From Frankiaceae bacterium (GTDB lineage Bacteria; Actinomycetota; Actinomycetes; Mycobacteriales; SCTD01), in contig JAJAYV010000124.1 in assembly GCA_026786045.1 (NCBI GenBank), forward strand, positions 1 through 7,852: DNA of 7,852 nt, written 5' to 3'. How positions within the stretch are numbered: position 1 is the stretch's first letter; each line of letters begins with the position of its first letter. Under the pieces are notes generated by a model. The model was not told the DNA's origin. It did no database searches and saw only the letters and a list, made by a program, of their open reading frames with translations. Positions 5,674-7,852 of this stretch are shown piece after piece. The translations under genes were made by a program, and so were the position numbers.

Positions 5674-7852
5674 GGGGACGTCCTCGCCGCGCATGACGGC
5701 CAGCACGCTGTCGAGCTCGTCGGGGCGGATGAGCACGTCGCGGGCCTTGCTGCCCTCGGACGGCCCGACGATGCCGCGGCTCTCCATGAGGTCCATGAGC
5801 CGGCCGGCCTTGGCGAAGCCGACGCGCAGCTTGCGCTGCAGCATCGACGTCGAGCCGAACTGCGTCGTGACGACCAGCTCCACCGCCTGGCACAGCACGT
5901 CGAGGTCGTCGCCGATCTCCTCGTCGACCTCGCGCTCCCTGGCCGGCGCGACCACGACGTCGTCGCGGAAGGCCGGCTGCCGCTGGGACTTGCAGTGCGC
6001 GACGACCGCGGCGACCTCGGCGTCGGTGACGAGAGCACCCTGGATGCGGATCGGCTTGGACGCACCCATGGGCAGGAACAGGCTGTCGCCCTTGCCGATG
6101 AGCTTCTCCGCGCCGGGCTGGTCGAGGATGACCTTCGAGTCGGTACCGCTGCTCGTCGCGAACGCCAGCCGGGACGGCACGTTGGCCTTGATGAGGCCGG
6201 TGACGACGTCGACGCTCGGCCGCTGCGTGGCGATGACGAGGTGGATGCCGGCGGCGCGGGCGAGCTGGGTGATGCGCACGATCGAGTCCTCGACGTCGCG
6301 CGGCGCCACCATCATGAGGTCGGCGAGCTCGTCGATGATGACCATGAGGTAGGGGTACGGCTGGTAGACCCGCTCGCTGTTCTCGGGCGCGACGAGCTTG
6401 CCCTCGCGCACCGCCTTGTTGAAGTCGTCGACGTGGCGGAACCCGCTGGCGGCGAGGTCGTCGTACCGCATGTCCATCTCGCGGACGACCCACTGCAGGG
6501 CCTCGGCGGCCTTCTTCGGGTTGGTGATGATCGGCGTGATGAGGTGCGGGATGCCGTCGTAGGCGGTCATCTCGACCCGCTTGGGGTCGATGAGCACCAT
6601 CCGGACCTCGTCGGGCGTGGCCCGCGTCAGGATGCTGACGAGCAGCGAGTTGATGCAGACCGACTTGCCGGCGCCGGTCGCCCCCGCGATGAGGATGTGC
6701 GGCGTCTTGGCGATGTTCGCGCAGACGAAGCCGCCCTCGATGTCCTTGCCGAGCGCCACCAGCATCGGGTGATGGTCGTTGGTCGCGACGCTGCTGCGCA
6801 GGATGTCGCCGAGGCTGACGTTCTCGCGGTCGGTGTTGGGGATCTCGATGCCGACGGCGGACTTGCCCGGGATCGGCGACAGGATCCGCACGTCGGGTGA
6901 CTTCACGGCGTAGGCGATGTTGCGGCTGAGCTGGATGATCCGCTCGACCTTGACGGCCGGGCCGAGCTCGACCTCGTACCGCGTCACGGTCGGGCCGCGA
7001 CTGAAGCCGGTGACGGTCGCGTCGACCTGGAAGTCCGACAGCACGCCGGTGAGCGCGGCGATGACCTCGTCGTTGGCGGCGCTGCGCTTCTTCGGCGGCG
7101 TGCCGGCGGCGAGGATCTCCGGCGGCGGCAGCTGGTAGCCGCCCTCCGGCGGGGCGAGGGTGAGCTGCTCGGCGGTCTTCGGCAGCGGGGTGAAGCGCTT
7201 GGGCTCCGGCGCCGGCTCGGGATCGGGCGCGAGGGCGACCGGCTCGACGACGATCGGCGAGGCGTCCTCGGGGGTGTCCTGCTGCTCGAGCGAGCCGACC
7301 CGACGGCGCGGGCCGCGGCGGCGAAGCGGCTCGAGCGGGGGCAGCGGCTCCAGAGCCCCGGGCGCCTCCGCCGGCGCGGGCTTCTCCCGGCGCAGGATCC
7401 TGTCGCGCAGCGCCTCGAGTCTGTCGGGCACCTGGTGGATCGGGGTGGCGGTGACGACGAGCAGGCCGAAGACGGCGAGCAGCACGAGCACCGGGACGGC
7501 CAGCCAGGCGGTCAGGCCCTGCTGGAGCGGGTCGCCGAGCAGGAAGCCGACCAGGCCGCCCTTCTCGTCGCTCGCCAGGTCCCCCCCGACGACGTGGACG
7601 ACGCCGAGCGCGCCGAGCGACAGGGCGAGCCAGCCGACGACGAGCCGGCCGCGGCCGCCCTTGCCGTCTGGGTGGCGCAGCACCCGCCAGGCGCCCAGGG
7701 CCAGCAGCGGCGGCAGGAGCAACGCGCCCCGGCCGAGGACGGCGGTGAGGACCTGGTCGACCTGCTCGCCCGCGCTGCCGGCGTGCCACCAGGCGCCACC
7801 GGCCGCGACGAGCGCGAGAGCGAGCAGCAGCAGGCCGAGCCCGTCGCGGCGG
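5656..7852 (-). CDS. ftsK: DNA translocase FtsK/SpoIIIE, N-terminus cut by window edge
   Basis: The C-terminal 731 residues of an FtsK/SpoIIIE translocase; the start codon lies beyond the right edge. Numbering here begins at the first full codon (7851). An open frame beginning at TTG 7722 exists, but the reading continues upstream into another membrane helix, so that TTG is internal. Hydrophobic helices are visible near 4-22, 40-58, 70-88 and 113-134, anchoring the protein in the membrane at the septum. A proline- and charge-rich linker spans about 135-245, followed by the alpha part of the motor (about 250-335). The RecA-like beta part has Walker A GATGAGKS (390-397), a conserved IDPKRVEM (421-428) and Walker B MVIIDELADL with Asp507-Glu508. 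The end (about 647-712) is a winged-helix gamma domain, which in this family reads oriented DNA motifs. The role is ATP-driven chromosome pumping through closing septa. The acidic tail AGSDD ends in TAG inside an 18-bp tandem repeat. The gene is convergent with the cyclic-di-GMP gene, with 27 bases between stops. Confidence 0.96.
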   Translation of the reverse strand, partial: RRDGLGLLLLALALVAAGGAWWHAGSAGEQVDQVLTAVLGRGALLLPPLLALGAWRVLRHPDGKGGRGRLVVGWLALSLGALGVVHVVGGDLASDEKGGLVGFLLGDPLQQGLTAWLAVPVLVLLAVFGLLVVTATPIHQVPDRLEALRDRILRREKPAPAEAPGALEPLPPLEPLRRRGPRRRVGSLEQQDTPEDASPIVVEPVALAPDPEPAPEPKRFTPLPKTAEQLTLAPPEGGYQLPPPEILAAGTPPKKRSAANDEVIAALTGVLSDFQVDATVTGFSRGPTVTRYEVELGPAVKVERIIQLSRNIAYAVKSPDVRILSPIPGKSAVGIEIPNTDRENVSLGDILRSSVATNDHHPMLVALGKDIEGGFVCANIAKTPHILIAGATGAGKSVCINSLLVSILTRATPDEVRMVLIDPKRVEMTAYDGIPHLITPIITNPKKAAEALQWVVREMDMRYDDLAASGFRHVDDFNKAVREGKLVAPENSERVYQPYPYLMVIIDELADLMMVAPRDVEDSIVRITQLARAAGIHLVIATQRPSVDVVTGLIKANVPSRLAFATSSGTDSKVILDQPGAEKLIGKGDSLFLPMGASKPIRIQGALVTDAEVAAVVAHCKSQRQPAFRDDVVVAPAREREVDEEIGDDLDVLCQAVELVVTTQFGSTSMLQRKLRVGFAKAGRLMDLMESRGIVGPSEGSKARDVLIRPDELDSVLAVMRGEDVPAGSDD

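Noticed and set aside
5995..6900. 301-codon plus-strand frame opposite ftsK
   Set aside because: It is a shadow of the conserved FtsK motor region and has no recognisable domain.
5399..7789. 796-codon minus-strand frame overlapping ftsK in a different frame
   Set aside because: The translation is almost wholly Arg, Ala, Gly and Pro, while the neighbouring frame contains the full FtsK motor with Walker motifs and gamma domain.
1..7852. Mobile element, CRISPR array, tRNA or other RNA gene
   Set aside because: No transposase, terminal inverted repeats, spaced repeat array or tRNA-like cloverleaf was seen. Nearly every base is accounted for by the five genes.

Overview
This is a very GC-rich window whose gene content and order point to an actinobacterium. 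The order is ftsK, then rimO, pgsA and cinA. It is packed with genes: the longest non-coding stretch is a 63-base divergent gap. Several start codons are GTG and strong Shine-Dalgarno sequences are rare. I cannot name the genus.

Layout. On the minus strand, reading right to left, positions 2721 to 1 hold rimO (ribosomal protein S12 methylthiotransferase), pgsA (phosphatidylglycerophosphate synthase) and the first 220 codons of cinA (cut by the left edge). Each junction is a 4-base GTGA overlap, so these three look like one translationally coupled operon. The right part of the minus strand (7852 to 5656) holds an FtsK/SpoIIIE DNA translocase. It is nearly complete but lacks its extreme N-terminus.

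Between ftsK and rimO, on the opposite strand, sits one large gene (2785-5628) for a 947-residue cyclic-di-GMP signalling protein. Its architecture is an N-terminal V4R-like sensor, two GAF-like domains, GGDEF and EAL. Both catalytic signatures look intact, and an RxxD product-inhibition site lies in front of GGDEF. This gene is divergent from rimO and convergent with ftsK, so it interrupts an otherwise co-oriented housekeeping block and is the accessory element of the window.

Best leads. (1) The sensor carries Cys146, Cys172 and Cys180 at the spacing of the zinc site of the V4R domain in aromatic-sensing NtrC-type activators (MopR/DmpR/XylR), with His169 where those proteins have a Glu ligand. 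(2) rimO has a TANNNT -10 element placed for a leaderless mRNA. (3) An 18-bp tandem duplication spans the ftsK stop codon, and the two copies differ by the single base that makes the stop. The housekeeping genes otherwise look ordinary, and I found no RNA gene, CRISPR array or mobile element.
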